A DNA stretch of 64,000 nt from Nostoc sp. FACHB-892 (GTDB lineage Bacteria > Cyanobacteriota > Cyanobacteriia > Cyanobacteriales > Nostocaceae), in NCBI RefSeq assembly GCF_014698795.1, contig NZ_JACJTR010000005.1, positions 124,001-188,000 of the forward strand, written 5' to 3'. Under the pieces are notes generated by a model. The model did no database searches. It was not told the DNA's origin and saw nothing but the letters and a program-made list of their open reading frames with translations. Positions 57,074 to 64,000 of the stretch are shown here, piece by piece. Within the stretch, counting starts at the first letter, position 1, and every line of letters begins with the position of its first letter. The position numbers were made by a program, and so were the translations under genes.

Positions 57074-57413
57074 GAAATACTCCTGATTGTGATTAGTATT
57101 TAGTTACTACTTGTCTAGGGGTTAAACATAAAAGCGAGGCATCACCTTATACTTATTTTTCCCCAGATACTAACTAATGAACATTCAGAAGGTATAAATT
57201 TGATACTGCGATGAATGCAGTTGTCAATCCTTTTGGTGTTGAATGCGATCGCGCAGGGGCTAAAATCTCAATGCAATGGACAAGCGATGTCTACGACGGG
57301 CTACGCCTACGCACTCCACTTGACGCTAAAATATTAGTCGCAATCTTGTAGAGATGATTGGCGATGAAAATTAAAGCAGTTGATTTTCTGGGTATCACTG
57401 ATATATTGAGTCC
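57074..57413. other. Intergenic region with a dispersed repeat
   Basis: Contains a HIP1 site and, at 57284-57312, a copy of the GCGATGTCTACGACGGGCTA repeat followed by CGCCTACGC. No gene. Confidence 0.6.
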
Positions 57414-57701
57414 ATGAAGTTTGAGTGGGATGAGCGTAAAAATCAAAGCAACATTACAAAGCATGGTTTAGACTTTGCTGATGCTTTCCGCGTGTTTAAT
57501 CTACCCATGCTTGTCTACCTAGATGAACTAGAAGACTATGGAGAGAAACAATATCTCAGTATTTGACTACTTAATGGACGAATTGTAGTAGTTATTTACA
57601 CCGACCCAAGTGAAGAAATGGTTCGGATCATCTCATTAAGAAAGGCACTGTCTCACGAACGAAAAAGCTATGAACAATACCTCAAGAACCGATTGGGTTA
57701 G
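57414..57701 (+). pseudogene. brnT: BrnT-type toxin gene broken by one stop codon
   Basis: The frame from ATG 57414 encodes a complete BrnT-like RNase toxin: MKFEWDERKNQSNITKHGL at the start, and LLNGRIVVVIYTD then RIISLRKALSHERKSYE at the end. It is interrupted by TGA at 57564-57566 (codon 51). In BrnT homologues this position, in the Y-x-x-G-LL-xGR context, is normally Gly (GGA), one base away. The rest of the frame is intact to the TAG at 57699. The antitoxin gene overlaps its end by 32 bases. It is either a recent pseudogene, a case of readthrough, or a sequencing error. Confidence 0.85.
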
Positions 57702-57948
57702 AGTCGATGCAATGAGTAACGAAGACATCGACACCTCAGATATTCCACCCTTGTCAGAAGAATTTTTTGCTAAAGCACAATTGCGAATGCCCAAGTCACC
57801 TGTAACAATAACAGTTAAGGTAGATCCTGAAACTTTTGCTTGGTTCAAAGAGCAGGGAGAGACTGCCGAACAGCAGATGGCTGTAGCATTAAAGATTTAT
57901 GCAGAAGCACACAAAGCTTATCCAGCGTCTGAGGCGAAGTCAACCTAA
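57670..57948 (+). CDS. brnA: BrnA-type antitoxin
   Basis: The 92-residue protein fits BrnA: an N-terminal DIDTSDIPPLSEEFFAKAQ, then RMPKSPVTITVKVDPETFAWF and a C-terminal helix (VALKIYAEAHK). It is a ribbon-helix-helix DNA-binding protein that neutralises BrnT and represses the operon. It may instead start at Met 57712 (MSNEDIDTSD). The gene is intact, unlike its toxin. Its 3' end overlaps, on the other strand, the truncated DUF5615 remnant. Confidence 0.85.
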   Translation: MNNTSRTDWVRVDAMSNEDIDTSDIPPLSEEFFAKAQLRMPKSPVTITVKVDPETFAWFKEQGETAEQQMAVALKIYAEAHKAYPASEAKST

Positions 57949-58053
57949 TACAATACTAAATTGGATGTTTTTAACAGTAGCCTCTACGTCAAAAGTCTCA
58001 GTCAGGCAAAGTGTTAATGTAGGAGGCAACTGAGCATCAATCCAAATTTTCAT
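57940..58053 (-). pseudogene. Truncated DUF5615 (PIN-like) toxin remnant
   Basis: Overlapping the DUF433 stop by 4 bases (ATGA), a frame reads MKIWIDAQLPPTLTLCLTET then FDVEATV, which is the N-terminus of DUF5615 PIN-like toxins (usually about 110 residues with MKIWVDAQLPP). It stops at 57942 after 37 codons; the acidic residues of the later PIN core are missing. The sequence beyond is brnA. The toxin was cut short, probably by deletion. Confidence 0.8.
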
Positions 58054-58283
58054 GCAGTCAAGCGAGGAAAGTCAGTTCGCCGTGCTGCAAACAATAGACA
58101 GGCTTGGATATCTTCGAGTTCAAGATCGGGAAAATCCTCTAAAATCTCAGAAACACTGACATTCTCAGCCAACATTTCTAAAATGTCACTCACACGAATC
58201 CTCATGCCTCGAATACAAGGACGACCACCACACTGACCAAGAGTTTGAGTAATGCGAGTCAACAAATCAACCCTTGAGTTCAT
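58050..58283 (-). CDS. DUF433 antitoxin
   Basis: The 77-residue protein shows the DUF433 pattern: CGGRPCIRGMRIRVSDILEM, then ENVSVSEILEDFPDLELEDI and the tail ACLLFAARR. DUF433 proteins are the antitoxin half of DUF433/DUF5615 pairs. Its ATGA overlap with the remnant at 57940-58053 confirms the old operon. The gene is intact though its toxin is not. Confidence 0.88.
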   Translation of the reverse strand: MNSRVDLLTRITQTLGQCGGRPCIRGMRIRVSDILEMLAENVSVSEILEDFPDLELEDIQACLLFAARRTDFPRLTA

Positions 58284-58704
58284 GCAAGTATTTTAATATC
58301 ACGTACTTTTATTTAACTCTAGTTCTGCGATCGCAATTATCCCTGTTCTGTCACTTTGGGAGAAGCCAATGCCTGAAAGCCTTTGAGAGCTTTGTTTTTC
58401 AGCTTTTGGCTATAAATATTAGTTTCTGTTAGAAAAGAAAAGCTCAAAACTTTATCAAATCAAAGTTTTAGAGTCTCGCTCCGATTATTGTTTTCCGCAA
58501 GTGACACAAGAGGGTTATTCCAGCGTAGCAAAAGGGCAATCGCAGTTATCGTATACTAACCCACGAGCAGCTAAGTTGGGCAATTTTAGGTTACTTGTAG
58601 GTTTAGGTAATCAATAAAGTTCAGAATTTCTGTATCAGTGAGTTGTAGACGCGTAGGCGTAGCCCGTTCGTAGACATCGTTAACCATTATAAAATCTGGT
58701 GAAT
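58284..58704. other. Intergenic region
   Basis: No gene. A dispersed repeat (GTAGACGCGTAGGCGTAGCC then CGTTCGTAGACATCG) lies at 58647-58680. Confidence 0.55.
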
Positions 58705-59427
58705 CTATAACAAAGTTTCTGGATCAACGCCTAGGGCATTCAACCTTTCAATTAACATTTTCACTTTTTGTTCTGCTTCCACACGTCGCTGTTCTTCAAA
58801 AGCTGTGCGTTCTTCGGCTTCCCTGATGCGTTCTTCTGGTGTCAGCAATTTTTGCCCTTCTTCGTCATACCAGTACAACCACTCCCGCACTATACCTTGA
58901 TAAATTCCCCGTTCTCGCCCAATTCCTAAACCAATTTCTGGTAGCCAAACAGGATTTCCTGATATTAAGATATATTCTCCATCAACTAAGTGATACACCT
59001 CCAAAGGTGTTTTTTTACGCCGAAGGGGACTATATACAACGTAGTATAAAATTCCTAATTCTTTGGCATATAATTCTTTTTTAGTGCTATATTCTTCCCG
59101 ATAAATTTGAGAAACAACTTCTAGCGCTAAAATTGGCTGCTTCTTTTCTTCCCACAGCACATAACTTAGGCGTAAGTCCTCATCAACGACACGTTTAACT
59201 CCTAAGCTGAGAAACCCATCAGGGACAACGGCTGGTTTGTCTGGGTGATAATAAATACCCATATCAACCCCAAAGTACCAATCCCAACGATCGCACCAAA
59301 CCAAAGCCAGTGTCGTTTTCAGTAAGCCGGGAATTAAATTTTGGACTTCATTATCCACAGGGGTGTCATTAGAGTCGGGTAATTCTTCGGAAGATGGCAA
59401 ACAATGCAGTGGATTGTAGTTTAACAT
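58705..59427 (-). CDS. Uma2 family protein (DUF820) with a helical tail
   Basis: From ATG 59427 the protein has 240 residues (a TTG at 59442 is an alternative). It is a DUF820 member: LPSSEELPDSNDTPVDNEVQ, then GIYYHPDKPAVVPDGFLSLG, EEKKQPILALEVVS and GILYYVVYSP. The PDG and EVVS positions match a PD-(D/E)xK-like fold. A helical, Glu/Arg-rich tail (TPEERIREAEERTAFEEQRR) follows, a common extension in this family. Nuclease activity is not proven. Confidence 0.85.
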   Translation of the reverse strand: MLNYNPLHCLPSSEELPDSNDTPVDNEVQNLIPGLLKTTLALVWCDRWDWYFGVDMGIYYHPDKPAVVPDGFLSLGVKRVVDEDLRLSYVLWEEKKQPILALEVVSQIYREEYSTKKELYAKELGILYYVVYSPLRRKKTPLEVYHLVDGEYILISGNPVWLPEIGLGIGRERGIYQGIVREWLYWYDEEGQKLLTPEERIREAEERTAFEEQRRVEAEQKVKMLIERLNALGVDPETLL

Positions 59428-59695
59428 GAGCGGTTTTGCCAAATCTGATTCTAGATAGATTGTACGTAATCTATTAATGTGCGATCGCAGGGCAAGAAGA
59501 AGGAACCATTTTTAGTGTAAACGTAGCCCGTCCTAGACATAGCCTGTGGATCTTTCTCAGTATTCACAGACTTGTGATTGCAAGATTTTACATTAAATTC
59601 ATGATTTTTCTATACTGATTACCACAGTCTTTAACTGAAAATAGCAAAAAAGCGCGGAATATTTTTCTTCTGGTATGTACTGCTCCAAAAGCGTA

Positions 59696-59815
59696 CCAAA
59701 AAGGGCAGGTTTTGTACCTGCCCTCAGAGCAATAAATATTTCAACTCAAATAGCGATCACTATCTAATTAGCAATTTGGGGTGCATTCAAAAAAACCTTT
59801 GGCGCTTATTTTTTT
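59696..59815 (-). pseudogene. Remnant of a second ndhD 3' end
   Basis: On the minus strand the last frame reads APKVFLNAPQIAN before its stop, against [13 protein letters not shown] in ndhD. The downstream DNA (CAATAAATATTTCAACT and the GGGC hairpin) is duplicated too. Upstream frames are broken, so only the tail survives. Confidence 0.75.
59702..59724 (-). terminator. Hairpin of the duplicated ndhD tail
   Basis: A perfect 9-bp stem (AGGGCAGGT / ACCTGCCCT, 5-base loop) is flanked by A-rich DNA. The equivalent hairpin of the true ndhD copy at about 59849-59870 is more diverged. Confidence 0.7.
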
Positions 59816-59909
59816 TGCTAATAAAAAGTTACGAGTGAGTAATAAAAAGGGCAAGTAGAAAACCCGCCCTCAAAGCAATAAATATTTCAACTAAACTACC
59901 GACCGCAAC

Positions 59910-61490
59910 TTAATTAGCAATTTTCGGCGCATTCAAAGAAACCCTTAGTGCGTCGTCTTTTTGCTGTGCTAATGTTGGCACGGAATTACGCAATCTTGCA
60001 GTCAATTGTACAGTTGTCGCGTCATACATCTGAGTCAGCAATTTTGGATAGAAACCGATACCAATAATTGGAATTAGCAAACAGGCAATGATAAATACTT
60101 CACGAGGTTCGGCATCTATCAAAGCTTGGTGAGAAACTAATTCCTCGTTCTCTTTACCGTAGAAAATTTCTCGCAACATCGACAGCAGATAAATCGGAGT
60201 TAAAATTAATCCAACTGCCATCAAGAACACCACAATGACTTTAAAGGTAGAGCTATAAGCATCGCTAGTAGCAAAGCCGACAAAAACCATTAATTCTGCC
60301 ACAAAACCGCTCATTCCTGGCAATGCCAAAGAAGCCATTGAACAGGTGGTGAACATGGCGAAAATCTTCGGCATTCTCTGACCGACACCACCCATTTCAT
60401 CCAACATCAGAGTGTGGGTGCGATCATAAGTTGCGCCAACCAGGAAGAACAAACTCGCCCCAATTAACCCGTGGGAAACCATTTGCAACACTGCCCCACT
60501 CAATCCCAAATCGGTGAAGGAGGCAATACCAATCATTACAAAGCCCATGTGGGAAATTGAGGAGTAGGCAATTTTTCGCTTCAGGTTTCGCTGGGCAAAG
60601 GATGTCAAAGCAGCGTAAATGATATTGACTACCCCCAAAACTACCAACACTGGTGCAAAATAAGCGTGGGCATCAGGGAGCATTTGGGCATTCATCCGAA
60701 TTAAGGCGTAACCGCCCATTTTCAAGAGAATACCTGCTAATAACATATGTACCGGGGCTGTTGCTTCTCCGTGGGCATCAGGTAGCCAGGTGTGCAAAGG
60801 AATAATCGGCAACTTGACGGCGTAGGCAATCAGGAAGCCAGCATAGAGGGCAAGTTGAAAATTAAGGGCAAAGTCTTTTAAGGCGAGCGATCGCATATCA
60901 AACGTCACCGTATCGCCGTAAAATCCCATTGTCAGGCCAGACAGCAAAATAAACAGCGAACCGCCTGCGGTGTATAAAATGAATTTGGTTGCTGCATATT
61001 GCCGCCTTTTACCTCCCCAAATCGACAGCAGGAAATATATCGGCACCAGTTCCAGTTCCCACACCAGGAAAAATAACAGCATATCCTGGACGGCGAACAC
61101 GGCAATCTGACCGCCATACATCGCCAAAATCAAGAAGTAGAATAGCTTGGGCTTGAAGGTGACAGGCCAAGCCGCTAAAATCGCCAGCGTGGTAATGAAT
61201 CCAGTCAAAATAATTAGGGGCATAGATAAGCCATCTGCCCCTACTGACCAATTCAAACCCATTTGTGGTACCCAGGGGTAACTTTCCACCAACTGCAAAT
61301 CTGGATTGGAGAAATCATACCCAGTATAAAAAGCATAAACAATTAGTGCAAAATCTATCAGCCCCACAATAAGGGAGTACCAGCGCACTGTTTTGCCTTC
61401 TTTATCAGGAATGACGGGAAGAAGTAGCGACGCGGCTATCGGAAACAGAATAATCGTCGTCAGCCACGGAAAATTAGCTATATTCATCAC
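59910..61490 (-). CDS. ndhD: NAD(P)H-quinone oxidoreductase chain 4 (NdhD)
   Basis: The 526-residue protein is a proton-pumping antiporter-like subunit of the NDH-1 complex with 13-14 helices. It shows [40 protein letters not shown] (with the key Glu), [18 protein letters not shown] and [20 protein letters not shown]. It works in cyclic electron flow and respiration in the thylakoid membrane. Its length and the [17 protein letters not shown] part near the C-terminus fit the NdhD1 type. ndhF lies upstream on the same strand with other genes between them. Confidence 0.96.
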   Translation of the reverse strand: MMNIANFPWLTTIILFPIAASLLLPVIPDKEGKTVRWYSLIVGLIDFALIVYAFYTGYDFSNPDLQLVESYPWVPQMGLNWSVGADGLSMPLIILTGFITTLAILAAWPVTFKPKLFYFLILAMYGGQIAVFAVQDMLLFFLVWELELVPIYFLLSIWGGKRRQYAATKFILYTAGGSLFILLSGLTMGFYGDTVTFDMRSLALKDFALNFQLALYAGFLIAYAVKLPIIPLHTWLPDAHGEATAPVHMLLAGILLKMGGYALIRMNAQMLPDAHAYFAPVLVVLGVVNIIYAALTSFAQRNLKRKIAYSSISHMGFVMIGIASFTDLGLSGAVLQMVSHGLIGASLFFLVGATYDRTHTLMLDEMGGVGQRMPKIFAMFTTCSMASLALPGMSGFVAELMVFVGFATSDAYSSTFKVIVVFLMAVGLILTPIYLLSMLREIFYGKENEELVSHQALIDAEPREVFIIACLLIPIIGIGFYPKLLTQMYDATTVQLTARLRNSVPTLAQQKDDALRVSLNAPKIAN

Positions 61491-61868
61491 AATTCGTCTG
61501 CTATCAAAATCATGTTTGGCAAAAAGTCACTAGTTATTAAGTAACAGCTTTTTGGGGATTTCGTCTTCGTCGTTAGGTTGATTTAATTAAATTGGTAATC
61601 CCCTATTTTTCCTCTTGGGAGTCTTTTTTGACAGTTGCGGGTGCGGGATGTGCGTTGTGATACTCCCAGTTAAGTCAAAAATTTGCCTTAAAAAAGTTGG
61701 ATGAACAAGAGCCAAAAGCACAAATATTAGCCGATTTGCAAGAGTCTGTGCGACAAGCAGCAGTAGGACAAACTTTCCCCGCTTCAGAGCTTTGGGACTA
61801 CAGTAAGCGATTTGATTGAGTTTTTTTTAGTAAAATAGACGGGGAAAGTTGATAAGGGAAATTTGATT
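61491..61868. other. Region between ndhD and the antitoxin-like gene
   Basis: Bases 61660-61818 have an open frame without a start that ends EPKAQILADLQESVRQAAVG then QTFPASELWDYSKRFD, the look of a small antitoxin-like protein that has lost its beginning. It is listed separately. The rest is non-coding. Confidence 0.5.
61660..61820 (+). pseudogene. Possible antitoxin remnant
   Basis: The frame YSQLSQKFALKKLDEQEPKA is preceded directly by a stop and has no Met before its own stop near 61820. The helical, Gln/Ala-rich composition suggests a broken small antitoxin. This is a weak call. Confidence 0.3.
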
Positions 61869-62099
61869 ATGTCATCTCCAGCGATCGCTACTGTAATTAA
61901 GATGATGGAATCTTTATCTGAAGATATACAAGAAAGAGTTGCAGAACATCTCCGAGAGTACCTGGAAGATTTGCAAGATGAATTTAAATGGAATAAATCA
62001 TTGAATAAAACTCAACAACAACTGATTGCATCTGCCCAATCTGCTAAAATAGAAATTGCAGAAGGACTTGCAAAACCAATGAACTATGAAAATTTATGA
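61869..62099 (+). CDS. Antitoxin-like protein of a RelE/ParE-type pair
   Basis: From ATG 61869 the protein has 76 residues. It is helical and acidic (VIKMMESLSEDIQERVAEHL, then REYLEDLQDEFKWN), typical of small cyanobacterial antitoxins that precede RelE/ParE-like toxins. Its stop overlaps the ATG of the next frame (ATGA), as in working TA operons. The family is inferred from context and from the toxin-like sequence that follows. Confidence 0.7.
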   Translation: MSSPAIATVIKMMESLSEDIQERVAEHLREYLEDLQDEFKWNKSLNKTQQQLIASAQSAKIEIAEGLAKPMNYENL

Positions 62100-62359
62100 A
62101 GTCTGCAACTCTTCCTTCTTTTTGGGATAAATATCAGTCTCTTGAAAAGCAAGTTAGACAGAGTGCGAGAAAAGCTTATCAGTTATGGCGATAAAATCCT
62201 TTTCATCCGTCTTTGCATTTCAAATGTATAAATAACGAGGAGAATATTTGGTCTGTCAGAATAACTCGCAATTATCGAGCGATTGGGGTTTTGGAGGGTG
62301 ACACAGTTACATGGTTCTGGATAGGTAGCCATGACGATTATGAAAGCTTTTTTTCATAA
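62096..62359 (+). pseudogene. RelE/ParE-type toxin gene broken by one stop codon
   Basis: The frame from ATG 62096 reads MKSATLPSFWDKYQSLEKQV, then ARKAYQLWR, TAA at 62192-62194 (codon 33), then NPFHPSLHFKCI, NIWSVRITRNYRAIGVLEGD, TVTWFWIGSHDDYESFF and a stop at 62357. Everything except the TAA matches a RelE/ParE-like toxin (the YRAIG and W-IG-HDDY blocks are typical). One base change from GAA (Glu), the common residue between LWR and NPFHPSL, would explain the stop. Confidence 0.85.
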
Positions 62360-62500
62360 CGCGATTCCTATTTGATTTACCACTTATAATAAAATTCCAT
62401 ATTTTGAATATTAGTAGTTTTTCTTGATTCTGAAAAGCCTTTCCCTTCAAACGCCGTCTCAAAACTCTGACTAAAGAATATCTCTTTTTCTAGGAGTCTT

Positions 62501-62833
62501 TTATAACTTTTTGTCTAATATTCCAGAAGAAATTCGCAACCAACTTAAGCAGAAATTAGCTCCACGCAAGTCAGCGTTAGGCAGGGAAGCCTCGAGCAAA
62601 TCGATGCCGCTCAAATTAGCTCCACACAAGTCGGCGTTATCCAAGTGAGCTTCAGCCAAGTCGGCATCACTCAAGTCGGAATTTCTGAAAGTAGCTCCTT
62701 CCAGGTGAGCTTGATGCAAAAAGACCCCACTAGGGTTGACTCCACTCAAATCAGCACCTTTCAAATCAATCCGGCGAAAGTCCCTCTCTCCAGCTGCATA
62801 GCGTTGCAACAACTCCTCAGCAGTTATTCTCAT
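62501..62833 (-). CDS. Pentapeptide-repeat protein
   Basis: From ATG 62833, which is preceded by a strong GGAGG, the protein has 110 residues. MRITAEELLQRYAAGERDFR is the usual start of small cyanobacterial pentapeptide proteins. About twelve A(D/N)LxX repeats follow (LKGADLSGVNPSGVFLHQAH, DADLAEAHLDNADLCGANLS, ADLRGANF), forming a right-handed beta-helix. Their roles are mostly unknown. The last coil is irregular and ends in LDKKL, so a short truncation is possible. Confidence 0.85.
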   Translation of the reverse strand: MRITAEELLQRYAAGERDFRRIDLKGADLSGVNPSGVFLHQAHLEGATFRNSDLSDADLAEAHLDNADLCGANLSGIDLLEASLPNADLRGANFCLSWLRISSGILDKKL

Positions 62834-62877
62834 CTGTTTGCCTCCGCAATAACCAACACATACAAATATTTTTGAAG

Positions 62878-63048
62878 GTGCAGTTGCCAACTTTAGTAGT
62901 TATTACCCAATCTCACACCGTCGCCCGTTTTGCTAACCGCCAAGATGCAGACGACCATTTAAGATTTTTGCGTCGAACTATTCCCAATGGAGGTTTTGAG
63001 ATTATGTTTGAACCACCAGATGATGTAAAAGAAGACTTTAATATTTAA
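62878..63048 (+). CDS. Small unknown protein, 56 residues
   Basis: A GTG at 62878 (or TTG 62884) opens a frame reading MQLPTLVVITQSHTVARFAN, then RQDADDHLRFLRRTIPNGGF and EIMFEPPDD to a stop at 63048. It has a compact alpha/beta pattern and does not look random. It is divergent from the pentapeptide gene and overlaps no other gene. I do not recognise a family, and the start codon is uncertain. Confidence 0.45.
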   Translation: MQLPTLVVITQSHTVARFANRQDADDHLRFLRRTIPNGGFEIMFEPPDDVKEDFNI

Positions 63049-63057
63049 TGTGATGTG

Positions 63058-63165
63058 TGACCTATTCTTGAAACCCCTCTCCAAACCTCTCCCCGAAACG
63101 GAGAGAGGCTTTGATTCTTGCTCCCCTTCCCTTGTAGGGAAGGGGTTGGGGGTTAGGTTTGAGAT
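63058..63165. repeat. Dispersed repeat with two hairpins
   Basis: CCTCTCCCCGAAACGGAGAG and CCCCTTCCCTTGTAGGGAAG form two stems in a row; a related pair lies inside the MITE-like element at 52827-52994. Confidence 0.7.
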
Positions 63166-63227
63166 AAAGTTGCACAGGGCGTTATTTAATTGCTGACTAT
63201 CCGCCAAAAAAAGAGCCTAAATTAGAC

Positions 63228-63266
63228 TCTTAAAAAAACTTAGGGGCGGACGATCGCCCACCCCTA
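63228..63266 (-). terminator. Terminator of ndhF
   Basis: On the minus strand AGGGGTGG...CCGCCCCT (one mismatch) forms a stem around a CGATCG core, followed by a run of seven T. It lies just after the ndhF stop. Confidence 0.75.
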
Positions 63267-63272
63267 TGAAAA

Positions 63273-64000
63273 TTAGGTAACACCAAAAACAATCACTAAG
63301 CCCAAAACCGCCCCAAACACAATCAAGGCATAGAATTGAGCGCGACCGTTTTCTAGGTACTTCAGACCTTCACCACTGACAAGGGTGAAAAAGCCTGTGA
63401 GGTTAACAGCACCATCAACAACGCGGAAGTCAACTTCCATAACTTGTCTAGCTAGGCGACGCAAGCCGAGGACAAAAACCCGATGGTAAATGTCATCAAA
63501 GTACCACTTGTTGAGGGATAACTCGTAAAGTGGTTGGATTTTAGCAGCGATCGCAGCCGGGTCAATTTTATGGCGCAAATACATCAGCGAAGCCAGGGTA
63601 ATCGCAATCAAAGAAATTCCGACTGAGGCACCCGCCATGATGTAGAATTCCGTCGGATTGAACTCGGAAGTCTTTTCTATAACTTCGGAGAGGGTTTCAC
63701 TAGGAGGAAAGATAAACTCTTCAAAATAATTGGCGTAGGGAGTTCCCACCAAACCAATCAAAATCGAAGGCACAGCCAACAGTGCCAACGGCAGCGTCAT
63801 TGTCCACGGCGATTCGTGGGGGGAGTCGCTGTGATGCCCGTGGGAGTCATGGGAATCATGCTGCTGACTAGTTGCCGCCAATTCTCCTTTCTTCATCGCC
63901 CCAGGCCCAAAATTCGGGACTGGTTCTTCTGACTCTAATTCCAGGACAATTGTCGCCGCAGCCTTCTTGAGTTTTTCTTTGATTTTCTCGTCAGTACCCC
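63273..64000 (-). CDS. ndhF: NAD(P)H-quinone oxidoreductase chain 5 (NdhF), C-terminal part
   Basis: The frame is open to the right edge, so only the last 242 residues are seen. There is a charged, His-rich loop (SQQHDSHDSHGHHSDSPHES), then the C-terminal helices (LPLALLAVPSILIGLVGTPY, FYIMAGASVGISLIAITLAS) and the NdhF-specific lateral part (KWYFDDIYHRVFVLGLRRLA). NdhF is the other large antiporter-like subunit of NDH-1, and pairs with NdhD. Its own terminator follows. Confidence 0.9.
   Translation of the reverse strand, partial: GTDEKIKEKLKKAAATIVLELESEEPVPNFGPGAMKKGELAATSQQHDSHDSHGHHSDSPHESPWTMTLPLALLAVPSILIGLVGTPYANYFEEFIFPPSETLSEVIEKTSEFNPTEFYIMAGASVGISLIAITLASLMYLRHKIDPAAIAAKIQPLYELSLNKWYFDDIYHRVFVLGLRRLARQVMEVDFRVVDGAVNLTGFFTLVSGEGLKYLENGRAQFYALIVFGAVLGLVIVFGVT

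Larger units (their letters stand above)
59443..59909. other. Region downstream of ndhD with a decayed copy of the ndhD 3' end
   Basis: No functional gene. A GTAGCCCGTCCTAGACATAG-type repeat starts at 59523. Bases 59696-59805 are a diverged duplicate of 59843-59945, that is, of the ndhD stop region and its hairpin. Confidence 0.7.

Noticed and set aside
1..64000. tRNA, rRNA, tmRNA or RNase P genes
   Set aside because: I looked for T-loop and other consensus sequences on both strands and found none with a matching cloverleaf.

Overview
The window reads as chromosome of a filamentous, probably heterocyst-forming (Nostocales) cyanobacterium. The evidence is photosystem II genes (psbI, psbA), NDH-1 subunits (ndhD, end of ndhF), a ChlH-type magnesium chelatase subunit, a cyanobacterial PEP carboxylase, many HIP1 octamers (GCGATCGC), and abundant short palindromic repeats of the kind that fill Nostoc/Anabaena intergenic DNA. 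The genus cannot be fixed from the sequence alone.

Layout. 1-10.3 kb: the 3' end of a nonribosomal peptide cluster. It holds an A-PCP-E module open at the window edge, a terminal C-A-PCP-reductase module, a class III aminotransferase, a SAM methyltransferase and an MbtH-like protein, closed by a terminator. The reductase and aminotransferase suggest release of the peptide as an aldehyde followed by amination. 10.4-11.9 kb: FetA/FetB-type ABC transporter. 12.4-13.3 kb: peptidoglycan amidase. 14.0-17.6 kb: a short ChlH/BchH-like protein. 17.8-18.5 kb: an unknown protein with a HEPN-like motif. 18.9-23 kb: an LptD-like outer-membrane protein, the tiny psbI gene and a hexapeptide acyltransferase. 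23-25.3 kb: mostly non-coding, repeat rich. 25.3-31.1 kb: glucan phosphorylase, a DUF429 protein and two glycosyltransferase-like proteins. 31.4-34.3 kb: a Uma2 protein and a complete type II restriction-modification system with a controller protein and likely operator. 34.4-39.6 kb: a B12-binding radical SAM enzyme, a 21-bp tandem repeat, trpS and a metF-like gene. 39.8-45.9 kb: psbA, then an MBOAT acyltransferase next to a four-repeat/SGNH protein (likely polysaccharide O-acetylation). 46.4-55.5 kb: PEP carboxylase, small proteins, an aldo/keto reductase, an exported helical protein, a MITE-like element and dxs. 55.7-57.1 kb: a tight two-gene operon of unknown function. 57.4-62.4 kb: decayed toxin-antitoxin loci around ndhD. 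62.5-64 kb: a pentapeptide protein, a small ORF and the 3' end of ndhF.

Three patterns stand out. First, short dispersed repeats appear inside coding genes while keeping frame (both NRPS genes, the ChlH-like gene twice, the DUF429 gene, PEP carboxylase). Second, three toxin-antitoxin loci keep an intact antitoxin next to a toxin destroyed by a single stop codon or by truncation. Third, a decayed second copy of the ndhD 3' end lies just downstream of ndhD, which points to a past duplication and deletion at the NDH locus.
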